64,000 nucleotides of DNA from contig JAOQAK010000002.1 in NCBI GenBank assembly GCA_025963635.1, positions 248,001 through 312,000 on the forward strand, given 5' to 3'. Position numbers and translations under genes: made by a program. This stretch comes from Ferruginibacter sp. (GTDB lineage: Bacteria; Bacteroidota; Bacteroidia; Chitinophagales; Chitinophagaceae). The notes beneath the pieces are model-generated. The model did no database searches, was not told where the DNA came from, and saw nothing but the letters and a program-made list of their open reading frames with translations. Position 1 is the first letter of the stretch. Each line of letters starts with the position of its first letter. Below, one piece after another: positions 17,738 to 26,103 of the stretch.

Positions 17738-20221
17738 TTGAATTTAGGAAAAGGCATTCTAATCATTATCTTTCTTTTCATACGGTTCGTATCAAACGCA
17801 CAAAACCTTTCTTTTACCGGGAATGTGCAGGACGGCCATACAAAAGAGCCGGTCAGCTTCGCGTCAGTATACCTTCTAAAATCTGGCATTGGCCAAACCT
17901 CTGATAGTGCCGGTAATTTTACATTTAGCATCGCCCACCTTCCTTCGGATACATTAGTTGTAAGTTATGTTGGTTATAAACTGGTTAAAATACCGGTTAA
18001 TAATATCAAAGAGCATAGCCGCCTCATTATTCAACTGGAAAGGGGGCTGGCGCCGAATGATGTTTTTGTTAAGGTGAAGTTGAATAAGGGCTTGTTTTTA
18101 TGGAGAAAAATCATGGGTAAAAAAAAGCAGTACAACCGGTACAACTTATCCAATTTCGGATACGAAGCCTATAATAAACTGGAAGTAGATTTTAAAAATT
18201 TCAAACCACAAAAAATAAAAAATAATTTTCTTTTAAAGCCCTTTTCCTTTGTTTTAGACAATATTGACAGCACCTCAGAAAAAGAGCCGTTTTTGCCAGC
18301 CTACCTGTTGGAAAGCATCAGCGATTACGCCTATCAAAAGAAGCCCCAGAAATACGCAGAAAATATTAAAGCCACCAATACCAAGGGTTTTACCAATGAA
18401 AGCATTAGTAAGTTATTGGGTGTGATGAACCAGAATGTAAATATTTACGCCAATTTTATCACGGTAATGGACAAGGATTTCATAAGTCCTTTTAATGAAA
18501 ACGGCGATAATTTTTATATCTTTTCTGTACCTGACACCCAGGTGATTGCAGGCAAAAGACTATTTCATTTTGTATTTAAGCCTAAGCGGTCAGGGCAAAA
18601 TACCTTTGAAGGCGATGCATGGGTGATAGCGCAAACCTTCCAGATTCAAAAAATTTCTTTATTTCTCGGGAAAGACGCTAATATCAATTTCATTGATCGT
18701 ATTAGTGTTTTCCAGGAGTTTATTCCCATCAACGACACGGTATATTTTTTAAACCGGGATAAATTTTTTGCAGACTTCAGGGCCTTGGGCAAAAAGTCGC
18801 TCACATTGATTGGAAGAAAAACCACATCTTACAAAAACATAACCATTCTCAGTGATTCTCTTACCGCGTTGTTCAAAGGGCAAAATATTGAAGAATTGAT
18901 CACCACTCAACCCGGCGGAAATAAAAAGTCGGATGCAGAATGGGAATTGATTCGACCAGATACATTATCAGTTAACGAGCGGGCGATTTATACTACTATC
19001 GACAGCCTTTTGGGGATGCAGCAATTTAAGCAGCTGCGAAGAATCATGAAGTTTGCGGCTACAGGATATGCTAATGTTGGCAATTTCCTTGTAGGACCCT
19101 GGTTCAACTGGGTAAGTTCCAATCAGTGGGAAGGAAGGCGGTATCGTTTCGATTTGAGCACGAATAAAGGATTTAATAAAAACATATTTCTACATTCTTA
19201 TCTCGCTTATGGCAATACCGATAAAAAATGGAAGGGCGAAGTTGAAGGGTATTGGATCATTAACCGGGATCCCAAAAGATCCAGGTTGCATCTTTCTTAC
19301 TCAAATGATATTGACAGGGGCATCACTCATCCGGGTGATATAAGTAAGGATAATATTTTTTCGCTGGCGATACGCAAGCCGAATACAACCCGTAAATTTT
19401 TGCAGTTAAAAGAGATGAGTCTCGAAAGCTTTAATGAGTGGGGTAAGGGGTTTTCTACCGAAGTGTTTTTATCCAGGCGCCTGTACACGCCCCTGCAGAA
19501 TTTACCTTTTAAAAACAGTTTCCCTACTGATAAGGGCCAACCTCTTAATAATTTTGAAATCGCCCTGCGTTTAAGATTTGCATATCTCGAGCAATTTATT
19601 GAAGGTGATTATTTCCGCTATTCATTAGGTACTACTTACCCGGTTGTAGAAATATCTGCCGCCAGGGGAGTACCAGGCATCTTAAAAAGCGCTTACGCCT
19701 ACACAAAATTTGCGGTAAGTGTGCGGGATGGCATTAAAATTTCACCTTATGGTACCATCCGGTACAAAGCATTTGCCGGCAAGGTGTTGGGAACGCTTCC
19801 TTTTACTTTGTTGGAAAACCATCCGGGGAATGATATCTATTATTATGATCCGGGGACATACAACCTCATGAACCGTTTTGAATACCTGAGTGACCGGTAT
19901 GGAGGAATCAATATTGAACACAACTTCGGATCGGGATTGTTTCGCTTTATACCGCTTACCCGCAAATTAAAATGGCGACAGTTCTGGAATGTAAAAATGC
20001 TGTGGGGCGCACTCAGTAATGAAAACAATACCCTAAACAATAATGGATCTGCTTTTTTTAAGACCCTGAACGGCAAAACTTATATTGAAGCCGGTACCGG
20101 GATCGACAATATTTTTAAATTGCTAAGATTCGATTTCATCTGGCTGGTATCACCCAACTTGGAGAATGCTGCAAAGAGTTCAAGGTTTGGAATTTTCGGC
20201 AGCATACAATTTCAATTTTAA
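17738..20221 (+). CDS. DUF5686-type outer-membrane barrel with carboxypeptidase-regulatory-like domain
   Basis: 827 residues with a TTG start. An N-terminal signal peptide (hydrophobic IIIFLFIRFV, cut near SNAQ) is followed by a CarboxypepD_reg-like beta-sandwich (about 25-105, with EPVSFASVYL and VSYVGYKLV). A long region rich in aromatic beta strands then ends in IFGSIQFQF, a C-terminus typical of outer-membrane barrels. This matches Bacteroidota DUF5686 proteins, whose role is not settled. Its position between lpxD and lpxC suggests an envelope job. No second start with a better leader was found. Confidence 0.8.
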   Translation: MNLGKGILIIIFLFIRFVSNAQNLSFTGNVQDGHTKEPVSFASVYLLKSGIGQTSDSAGNFTFSIAHLPSDTLVVSYVGYKLVKIPVNNIKEHSRLIIQLERGLAPNDVFVKVKLNKGLFLWRKIMGKKKQYNRYNLSNFGYEAYNKLEVDFKNFKPQKIKNNFLLKPFSFVLDNIDSTSEKEPFLPAYLLESISDYAYQKKPQKYAENIKATNTKGFTNESISKLLGVMNQNVNIYANFITVMDKDFISPFNENGDNFYIFSVPDTQVIAGKRLFHFVFKPKRSGQNTFEGDAWVIAQTFQIQKISLFLGKDANINFIDRISVFQEFIPINDTVYFLNRDKFFADFRALGKKSLTLIGRKTTSYKNITILSDSLTALFKGQNIEELITTQPGGNKKSDAEWELIRPDTLSVNERAIYTTIDSLLGMQQFKQLRRIMKFAATGYANVGNFLVGPWFNWVSSNQWEGRRYRFDLSTNKGFNKNIFLHSYLAYGNTDKKWKGEVEGYWIINRDPKRSRLHLSYSNDIDRGITHPGDISKDNIFSLAIRKPNTTRKFLQLKEMSLESFNEWGKGFSTEVFLSRRLYTPLQNLPFKNSFPTDKGQPLNNFEIALRLRFAYLEQFIEGDYFRYSLGTTYPVVEISAARGVPGILKSAYAYTKFAVSVRDGIKISPYGTIRYKAFAGKVLGTLPFTLLENHPGNDIYYYDPGTYNLMNRFEYLSDRYGGINIEHNFGSGLFRFIPLTRKLKWRQFWNVKMLWGALSNENNTLNNNGSAFFKTLNGKTYIEAGTGIDNIFKLLRFDFIWLVSPNLENAAKSSRFGIFGSIQFQF

Positions 20222-20422
20222 GTATAACTTCTCAACGCTACAATCATCTTGAATCCACGCGGTTACGCTGGCACAAAATGCTTGCTAAACGCATTTGCTT
20301 TTATAATATATCTTTCACAAGCTACATTTCTGTTCCAAATCAATGTGCTTTCGTGTTTTATGGAAAAATAGCACCCAAAAAACAGGCATCACACATAAAT
20401 AGCAGGGGCATATAAAATTAAA

Positions 20423-20430
20423 TATCTTTG
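20423..20430 (+). promoter_or_regulatory. Probable -7 element of lpxC-fabZ
   Basis: TATCTTTG, an exact TAnnTTTG, ends 20 nt before the ATG at 20451. It suggests a separate promoter for lpxC-fabZ and lpxA after the DUF5686 gene. Confidence 0.5.
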
Positions 20431-20450
20431 CCAAAATTTTGAAGAAAAGC

Positions 20451-21857
20451 ATGGACGAAAATTTCAATCCTGATAAACAACACACATTAGTTTCTGAAGT
20501 TCATATCTCGGGCACCGGCCTTCACACAGGCATTGATGTCGACATGACGCTTAAACCTGCCTTGCCGGGATTCGGCTTCCAGTTTCAACGGATGGACCTG
20601 CCGGGAATGCCGGTTATTAAAGCAGATTGTGATCTTGTTACCGATACCTCAAGAGGAACCACGCTCGAATTGGGCGAAACCAAAGTGAGTACGGTAGAAC
20701 ATATCCTCGCGGCACTGGTAGGAATGGGGGTAGATAATTGCCTGATTGAAGTAAACGGCCCGGAAATTCCCATCATCGATGGCAGCAGCGAACCATTTGT
20801 TGAAATAATTGAAAAAGTTGGCGTAGCGGAACAGGATGCAGTGAAAGTATGGTATACGATTGATTCCAATATTTCTTACTTTGACGAGGAAAAAAGGGTG
20901 GAAATTACCGCTTTGCCTTCAAGCACATATAAAATTACCACGCTGATTGATTTTAATTCACCGGTGCTGGGTACTCAATATGCCACGCTCAAAAGCATGA
21001 AGGAATTTAAAACCGAGATCGGCCCCTGTCGCACTTTTTGCTTCTTGCACGAATTGCAGGCTTTGCTTGATAATAACCTGATAAAAGGCGGGGATATCAA
21101 CAATGCGATCGTAGTGGTAGATAAGCCCCTCACCACGGAAGAGATGAACCGGCTGGCGAAAGCGTTCGGCAAAGAAAAAATGGAAATAAAGAGCGAAGGA
21201 TACCTCAATAATCTTGAATTACGGTTTCCAAACGAGCCGGCACGACATAAGTTATTAGATGTAGTAGGCGACCTCGCATTGATTGGGTATGCAGTTAAAG
21301 GGCATATTATAGCTAACCGGCCTGGGCATAGCAGCAATGTCGCCTTCGCAAAAAAGATCAAACAGTACATCAAGAAAAATAAAGCTAACAGAAATATTCC
21401 CGTCTACGACCCCAATCAACCGGCAGTGTATACTACCCAGCAAATAGAAGCTACGTTGCCCCACCGGTATCCTTTTTTACTGGTCGATAAAATTATAGAG
21501 CTTTCAGAAAAGCAGATTATTGGGATCAAGAACGTAACCTTCAATGAATTCTTTTTCCAGGGCCATTTCCCGGGTAACCCGGTTATGCCGGGTGTTTTGC
21601 AGGTAGAAGCACTGGCACAGACTGGGGGAATACTCTGCATCAATGCAATGCCAGAGGGACAATATGATACTTACTTCATTAAAATCGAGAATTGTAAATT
21701 CAAGCAAAAAGTAGTACCGGGTGACACTATGATCTTAAAAATGGAGCTGATAGAACCGATCAGGAGAGGGATATGCGTTATGCATGGCAGCGTATATGTA
21801 GGCAGCAAGCTTTGCACGGAAGGAGATTTAACGGCCCAGCTCGTAAAACGCAATTAG
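20451..21857 (+). CDS. lpxC-fabZ: Fused LpxC deacetylase / FabZ dehydratase
   Basis: 468 residues from MDENFNPD; a TTG four codons earlier is less likely. The N-terminal LpxC half (about 1-310) removes acetate from UDP-3-O-acyl-GlcNAc. Its zinc ligands are His in STVEHILAAL, His in the RPGHSSN segment region and Asp in LLDVVGDLAL. The C-terminal FabZ half (about 320-468) dehydrates 3-hydroxyacyl-ACP, with LPHRYPFLLVD and the active-site GHFPGNPVMPG. This fusion is a known Bacteroidota/Chlorobi arrangement that couples lipid A and fatty acid synthesis in one polypeptide. lpxA follows 123 bases later. Confidence 0.97.
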   Translation: MDENFNPDKQHTLVSEVHISGTGLHTGIDVDMTLKPALPGFGFQFQRMDLPGMPVIKADCDLVTDTSRGTTLELGETKVSTVEHILAALVGMGVDNCLIEVNGPEIPIIDGSSEPFVEIIEKVGVAEQDAVKVWYTIDSNISYFDEEKRVEITALPSSTYKITTLIDFNSPVLGTQYATLKSMKEFKTEIGPCRTFCFLHELQALLDNNLIKGGDINNAIVVVDKPLTTEEMNRLAKAFGKEKMEIKSEGYLNNLELRFPNEPARHKLLDVVGDLALIGYAVKGHIIANRPGHSSNVAFAKKIKQYIKKNKANRNIPVYDPNQPAVYTTQQIEATLPHRYPFLLVDKIIELSEKQIIGIKNVTFNEFFFQGHFPGNPVMPGVLQVEALAQTGGILCINAMPEGQYDTYFIKIENCKFKQKVVPGDTMILKMELIEPIRRGICVMHGSVYVGSKLCTEGDLTAQLVKRN

Positions 21858-21868
21858 ATAATTTGGCA

Positions 21869-21970
21869 ATTTGCTAATGTGCTAATGAAGCCTTAATTCA
21901 TTAGAATGTTCGAAATACATAATTATCTTTAACCCTAACACATTAGCTAATCAGCACATTAGCTGATCAG
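21869..21970. repeat. CATTAGC/GCTAATG repeat cluster
   Basis: The lpxC-lpxA gap holds GCTAATGTGCTAATG on the left. On the right are two direct 16-nt copies beginning CACATTAGCT (21939-21954, 21955-21970, one mismatch). The two sides are inverted to each other and could form a long hairpin. A similar GCTAATGCGCTAAT is near 63940. Confidence 0.6.
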
Positions 21971-21980
21971 CAGATTAAAA

Positions 21981-22778
21981 ATGATTCATCCGCATACATA
22001 CATTCACCCGAACGCAAAGCTTGCTACCAATGTAAAAGTTGATCCTTTCAGTGTTATTCATCAAAATGTTGAAATCGGTGAGGGTACCTGGATCGGGAGC
22101 AATGTAACCATCATGGAAGGGGCGAGAATTGGTAAAAACTGCCGCATCTTCCCGGGAGCGGTGATCGCAGCAATTCCACAGGATCTCAAATTTGATAATG
22201 AAGAAACCACCGTACACATAGGTGACAATACCACTATTCGTGAATTTGTTACCGTCAATCGGGGAAGCAAAGATCGCTGGACCACCAGGGTAGGAAATAA
22301 CTGCCTTATTATGGCTTATTGCCATATTGCGCATGATTGCGAGATAGGAAACAATTGCATTTTGAGTAATAATACCCAAATGGCAGGACATGTGATGGTG
22401 GGCGATTTTGCCATCCTGGGCGGAATGTGTGCCATTCACCAGTTTGTAAAAATCGGGCAACATGCATTTGTGAGCGGTGGCAGCCTGGTAAGTAAAGATA
22501 TCCCTCCCTATATTAAGGCAGGAAGAACACCCCTGAGTTACGCAGGTGTAAATTCTGTAGGATTAAAAAGAAGAGGCTTTTCGCTGGATAGCATCAACCA
22601 GATATTGGATATTTACCGCATTATCTACAACAAATCAATGAATACTTCGCAGGCGCTTAATTTTATTGAAGAAGAATTGCCCGCAACTGATGGAAGAGAT
22701 GAGATTGTCACCTTTATCCGTGAAAGCGGCAGGGGAATCATCAAACGGTTCACAAAAGGAAGTATGGATGATGAATAA
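21981..22778 (+). CDS. lpxA: UDP-N-acetylglucosamine acyltransferase
   Basis: First step of lipid A synthesis: 3-O-acylation of UDP-GlcNAc from hydroxyacyl-ACP. 265 residues: a left-handed beta helix of hexapeptide repeats (about 1-190) then a helical C-terminal domain. The catalytic His is in MAYCHIAHDCEIG, and GGMCAIHQFVKIG is the LpxA signature that distinguishes it from LpxD. It is downstream of lpxC-fabZ in the same direction. Confidence 0.96.
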   Translation: MIHPHTYIHPNAKLATNVKVDPFSVIHQNVEIGEGTWIGSNVTIMEGARIGKNCRIFPGAVIAAIPQDLKFDNEETTVHIGDNTTIREFVTVNRGSKDRWTTRVGNNCLIMAYCHIAHDCEIGNNCILSNNTQMAGHVMVGDFAILGGMCAIHQFVKIGQHAFVSGGSLVSKDIPPYIKAGRTPLSYAGVNSVGLKRRGFSLDSINQILDIYRIIYNKSMNTSQALNFIEEELPATDGRDEIVTFIRESGRGIIKRFTKGSMDDE

Positions 22779-22842
22779 GGGGTAATCAATTTTCGACACT
22801 TTCACTTTCCTTCTCAGGAGGAAGCCAAGGATAGGGCCTCAC

Positions 22843-23454
22843 ATGCAGATCACACTAACCAATACCGGCAAGCGCTTCAATAGGGAATGGATATTCCGCC
22901 ACTTCGATCATCAATTTTTAGCCGGGAAAAAATACGCCATTACCGGTTCCAATGGTTCGGGTAAATCGACCTTGTTACAGGTAATTGCCGGAGCCATCAC
23001 ACACAATGAAGGCACCGTGGTAATGGCGTTCAATGGCAAGGCTTTGCCGGACGAAAATTGCTATCGATACCTTTCCGTTGCTGCGCCTTATCTTGAATTG
23101 ATTGAAGAGATGACGGCCAATGAATTTTTGTCTTTTCACGGTCAATTTAAACCACTGGCTATTTCCAAAGAAGAGATACTTACCACCATCAGCCTCGAAA
23201 AAGCTGCCAACAAACAGATCCGGTACTATAGCAGTGGCATGAAACAACGTCTGAAACTTGCCCAGGCATTTTTCTGTACCAGCCCGGTAATATTGTTGGA
23301 TGAGCCAACGACCAATTTGGATGGGGAGGGGATTGCCTTGTACCGTAAACTTATTGCAGATCATTGTCAAAATAAGCTGGTAATTATCAGCAGTAATGAT
23401 CAGCAGGAATATGATTTCTGTGAAGCCGTAATCGAGATAGGAAAATATAAATAA
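22843..23454 (+). CDS. ABC transporter ATP-binding protein
   Basis: 203-residue nucleotide-binding subunit. Walker A GSNGSGKST (about 35-43), signature YYSSGMKQRLKLA (a variant of LSGGQ), and Walker B VILLDEPTTNLD are all present. No membrane subunit is adjacent, and the protein is at the short end for an ABC ATPase. The transported substrate is unknown. It lies 64 bases after lpxA and could be cotranscribed. The next gene is convergent, only 28 bases away. Confidence 0.88.
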   Translation: MQITLTNTGKRFNREWIFRHFDHQFLAGKKYAITGSNGSGKSTLLQVIAGAITHNEGTVVMAFNGKALPDENCYRYLSVAAPYLELIEEMTANEFLSFHGQFKPLAISKEEILTTISLEKAANKQIRYYSSGMKQRLKLAQAFFCTSPVILLDEPTTNLDGEGIALYRKLIADHCQNKLVIISSNDQQEYDFCEAVIEIGKYK

Positions 23455-23482
23455 TAAGTGCTTTTTTTACCGGCAAACAAAA

Positions 23483-24079
23483 TTATTTAGACTCCTCAAC
23501 TTTCTCGAAGGAGATGGTATCATAAATAACGGTCAGTGGCAGGCTAAACCCAAGGCGGTCAAATTCTATGATTTCCGAGAGCGCTTCAAAGGTTTGATAC
23601 TTCCATATTTGGCTATTGTCGATCCTGGCATATACTTCTACCATAACCTCTTTTTGGGAAACCAGCACATAGTATCGAAGGCTTTCGATTCTTTTATAAT
23701 ATTTCAGCTTTACTTCTTTATCGTACAAGGCTGTTGAATCAGAGATGACTTCAAAAATAATTGAGGGGAACTTCTTAAACAGATCATTTTTTTTATCCCG
23801 TTCATCGCAGGTTAAAAAAACATCCGGGTATAAATAAAAATTTTCTTCCACAAGTTCTAATCGCATGCCTTCAAGGCTAATAAAGCAGCCGTCTGGCTTG
23901 AATCTTGTAATTAAAGCTGCGTTGATATTTTGGGCGATCTGGTGGTGTTTGGCTGTAGCTCCTGCCATCGCAAATATCTCTCCATGATAAAAGTCATGCT
24001 TTTCTACACTCGTGTCTTCCATTGCCATATATTCGGCAAAACTGTATTTTTTATCGCCTTTGGAAACCAACTGATCCAT
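23483..24079 (-). CDS. Uma2-family (DUF820) putative nuclease
   Basis: 198 residues from MDQLVSKGD; the open frame upstream to 24148 is less likely. The Uma2/DUF820 PD-(D/E)XK-like core is visible: YHGEIFAMAGAT, LYPDVFLTC (Asp), PSIIFEVISDST (Glu) and KLKYYKRIESLRYYVLV (Lys region). The family is annotated as putative restriction-like endonucleases, but its cellular role is not established. It is the last gene of a minus-strand run with ald. A second Uma2 gene is at 34666-35205. Confidence 0.82.
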   Translation of the reverse strand: MDQLVSKGDKKYSFAEYMAMEDTSVEKHDFYHGEIFAMAGATAKHHQIAQNINAALITRFKPDGCFISLEGMRLELVEENFYLYPDVFLTCDERDKKNDLFKKFPSIIFEVISDSTALYDKEVKLKYYKRIESLRYYVLVSQKEVMVEVYARIDNSQIWKYQTFEALSEIIEFDRLGFSLPLTVIYDTISFEKVEESK

Positions 24080-24179
24080 AGCTAAAAGTTTATCAAATTT
24101 GGATATTTTGTAAGAACCCCTTGAGATAGAAGCTCCACAAAAAATCATTCATCAAAAAATCATACATCAGACATGGTAT

Positions 24180-25394
24180 TTACCGCTTGCTTGCTATCAA
24201 CAAATTAAGATCGGTAAATTTCAAGTCAAACCGCTCGCTCAAATAAAAATTGGTAAGGCTCCCTTTGAATAAATAGATACCGCTGCGGATATTTATTTTA
24301 TACCAGACCACGTTATCAATGCCGCCGTCTTCCGCCGTCTCCAGCAACAAGGGCATCAGTACATTACTGATCGCCTGCGATGCGGTACGGGCAAACCCGC
24401 TTGGAATATTGGGCACACAATAATGGATCACATCATATTTCCTGAACACCGGTTTTTCATGAGTGGTAACTTCGCTGGTTTCGAAGCACCCGCCCCGATC
24501 GATGCTAACATCTACAATTACTGTTCCCGGCCGCATATTGCTCACCATTTCCTCGGTCACAATAATGGGGGTGCGGCCACCGGAACTACTGAGGGCGCCT
24601 ACTGCAACATCGCAGGTTTTCAATTGTTTGGACAATATCTTAGGCTCAATAACAGAGGTCCATAACCGGCCGCCAATATTATTTTGCAGTCGTTTCAAAC
24701 GATAAATACTATTATCGAAAATTTTTACACTCGCTCCCATTGCCAGGGCGGTTCTGGCAGCATATTCGCCCACTATGCCGGCACCGATGATGATGACCTT
24801 AGTTGGAGGGATGCCACTGATGCCGCCTACCAATACACCCTTGCCATTATTGGCCTTGCTTAAATATTGGCCCGCAATCAGCATTACCGCACTTCCCGCA
24901 ATTTCACTCATACTTCTTACAATGGGGTTGTGGCCTGTATCATCTTTCAGGTTTTCAAAACTGAGTGCCGTAATTTTCTTGTCCATCATCTTCTGCAAAA
25001 TCTCTCTTTTCATTACCGCAAGATGTATCGGTGAAATGATGTATTGGTTTTGCTTTAGCAACTCGCATTCACTTTCACTAACGGGAGCACTTTTTACCAA
25101 TACATCGCAATCGAAAACTTCTTTTTTATCATAGGCTATTTTTGCCCCGGCATCACTGTAATCGATATCATTGTAACTGGCTCCTTCACCCGCCTTTGTT
25201 TCCACTACCACCCTATGCCCGTTGGCAACCATTACACCCACTGCTTCCGGGGTAAGGGCAATCCTATTTTCATTAAATGAATTCTCTTTGGGAATACCAA
25301 TAAAAAGCTCAGTGCCTTTGGGTTTAATGTCAAGGGTTTCTTCAAGGGTTTCATATGAAAATGAAGGGGAAACATAAGGTTTAGATGTAGCCAT
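24180..25394 (-). CDS. ald: Alanine dehydrogenase (AlaDH/transhydrogenase family)
   Basis: 404-residue NAD-dependent oxidoreductase of the alanine dehydrogenase/PNT family. N-terminal substrate-side motifs are IGIPKENSFNENRIALTP, VKSAPVSE (Lys) and ISPIHLA (His). The Rossmann segment VIIGAGIVGEYAARTA binds NAD. The C-terminus has the conserved IDRGGCFETS and VPNIPSGFART segments. It should interconvert alanine with pyruvate and ammonia. It follows tsaE by 205 bases on the same strand, a pairing frequent in Bacteroidota. A near-match to the -7 element lies upstream. Confidence 0.88.
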   Translation of the reverse strand: MATSKPYVSPSFSYETLEETLDIKPKGTELFIGIPKENSFNENRIALTPEAVGVMVANGHRVVVETKAGEGASYNDIDYSDAGAKIAYDKKEVFDCDVLVKSAPVSESECELLKQNQYIISPIHLAVMKREILQKMMDKKITALSFENLKDDTGHNPIVRSMSEIAGSAVMLIAGQYLSKANNGKGVLVGGISGIPPTKVIIIGAGIVGEYAARTALAMGASVKIFDNSIYRLKRLQNNIGGRLWTSVIEPKILSKQLKTCDVAVGALSSSGGRTPIIVTEEMVSNMRPGTVIVDVSIDRGGCFETSEVTTHEKPVFRKYDVIHYCVPNIPSGFARTASQAISNVLMPLLLETAEDGGIDNVVWYKINIRSGIYLFKGSLTNFYLSERFDLKFTDLNLLIASKR

Positions 25395-25599
25395 ATTTGT
25401 TTATTGAAAGCATACAAATTACAAATTAATACCCATACGGCGGTTCAGTATTTCTGTATCGGTAAATTGAGTGTTTGTTAGCCAGGAATGAATTGATTGA
25501 CGGAGTATGATTTTCCTCTTAATAAAACGGAACTTAAACCTAATAGGGTCGAAATCGGTAAATTTAATTCTACGACGCTATTTGCCCAGCAGCAAAGAT

Positions 25600-26043
25600 T
25601 TATAATCCGGGCACATTAGCTGGCGCCGAAATGGTGTCAAACACAATCTTGCGGGTATAGCTATTGATGACGGTTATGTTTAAACGCAGGGTGTCTGGCG
25701 GGAAAATGGCCCATGCCTTCTCCGGCCATTCAACAAAACATTTGTTGCCTGAGAACAGGCAATCTTCAACGCCACTGCTGATGGCCTCTTCTTCATCCTT
25801 GAGGCGGTAGAGATCCATGTGATAAATGACTTCACCCTCGGGGGTTGAATATTGGTTGATGATAGAAAACGTCGGGCTTGCGATATTGTCTTTCACCCCC
25901 ATTGCCTCACACAAGGCGTGCACTAGCGTAGTTTTGCCGGCACCCATTTCACCATGTAAGGCATACACGGTGCGGCCTGCTGTCATTGCCAATATTTTCT
26001 TCGCAACCTCCGGCATTGTTTCCAATGTTAAAATTACCTCCAT
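25600..26043 (-). CDS. tsaE: tRNA threonylcarbamoyladenosine biosynthesis ATPase TsaE
   Basis: 147-residue P-loop ATPase needed for t6A37 formation on ANN-decoding tRNAs, working with TsaB and TsaD. Walker A GEMGAGKTT (about 31-39), the SPTFSIINQY segment, the HMDLYRL segment and the EWPEKA motif near the C-terminus are all typical. The start codon is only 4 nt downstream of a perfect -7 element, so the mRNA may be nearly leaderless. It is divergent from copA. Confidence 0.95.
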   Translation of the reverse strand: MEVILTLETMPEVAKKILAMTAGRTVYALHGEMGAGKTTLVHALCEAMGVKDNIASPTFSIINQYSTPEGEVIYHMDLYRLKDEEEAISSGVEDCLFSGNKCFVEWPEKAWAIFPPDTLRLNITVINSYTRKIVFDTISAPANVPGL

Positions 26044-26047
26044 GTTG

Positions 26048-26055
26048 CAAAGATA
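26048..26055 (-). promoter_or_regulatory. -7 element of tsaE, adjacent to start codon
   Basis: TATCTTTG on the minus strand, then CAAC, then the tsaE ATG. With transcription starting a few bases past the -7 element, little or no 5' leader would remain. Confidence 0.55.
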
Positions 26056-26091
26056 TTCCGTTCATTAGTAATTGGTTAGCCATCGAAAGAA

Positions 26092-26099
26092 TAATTTTG
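26092..26099 (+). promoter_or_regulatory. -7 element of copA, adjacent to start codon
   Basis: TAATTTTG (TAnnTTTG), then CAGA, then the ATG at 26104. A TTGG-like -33 element is at 26072-26075, about 16 nt upstream. It faces the tsaE promoter within about 60 bases. Confidence 0.55.
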
Positions 26100-26103
26100 C
26101 AGA

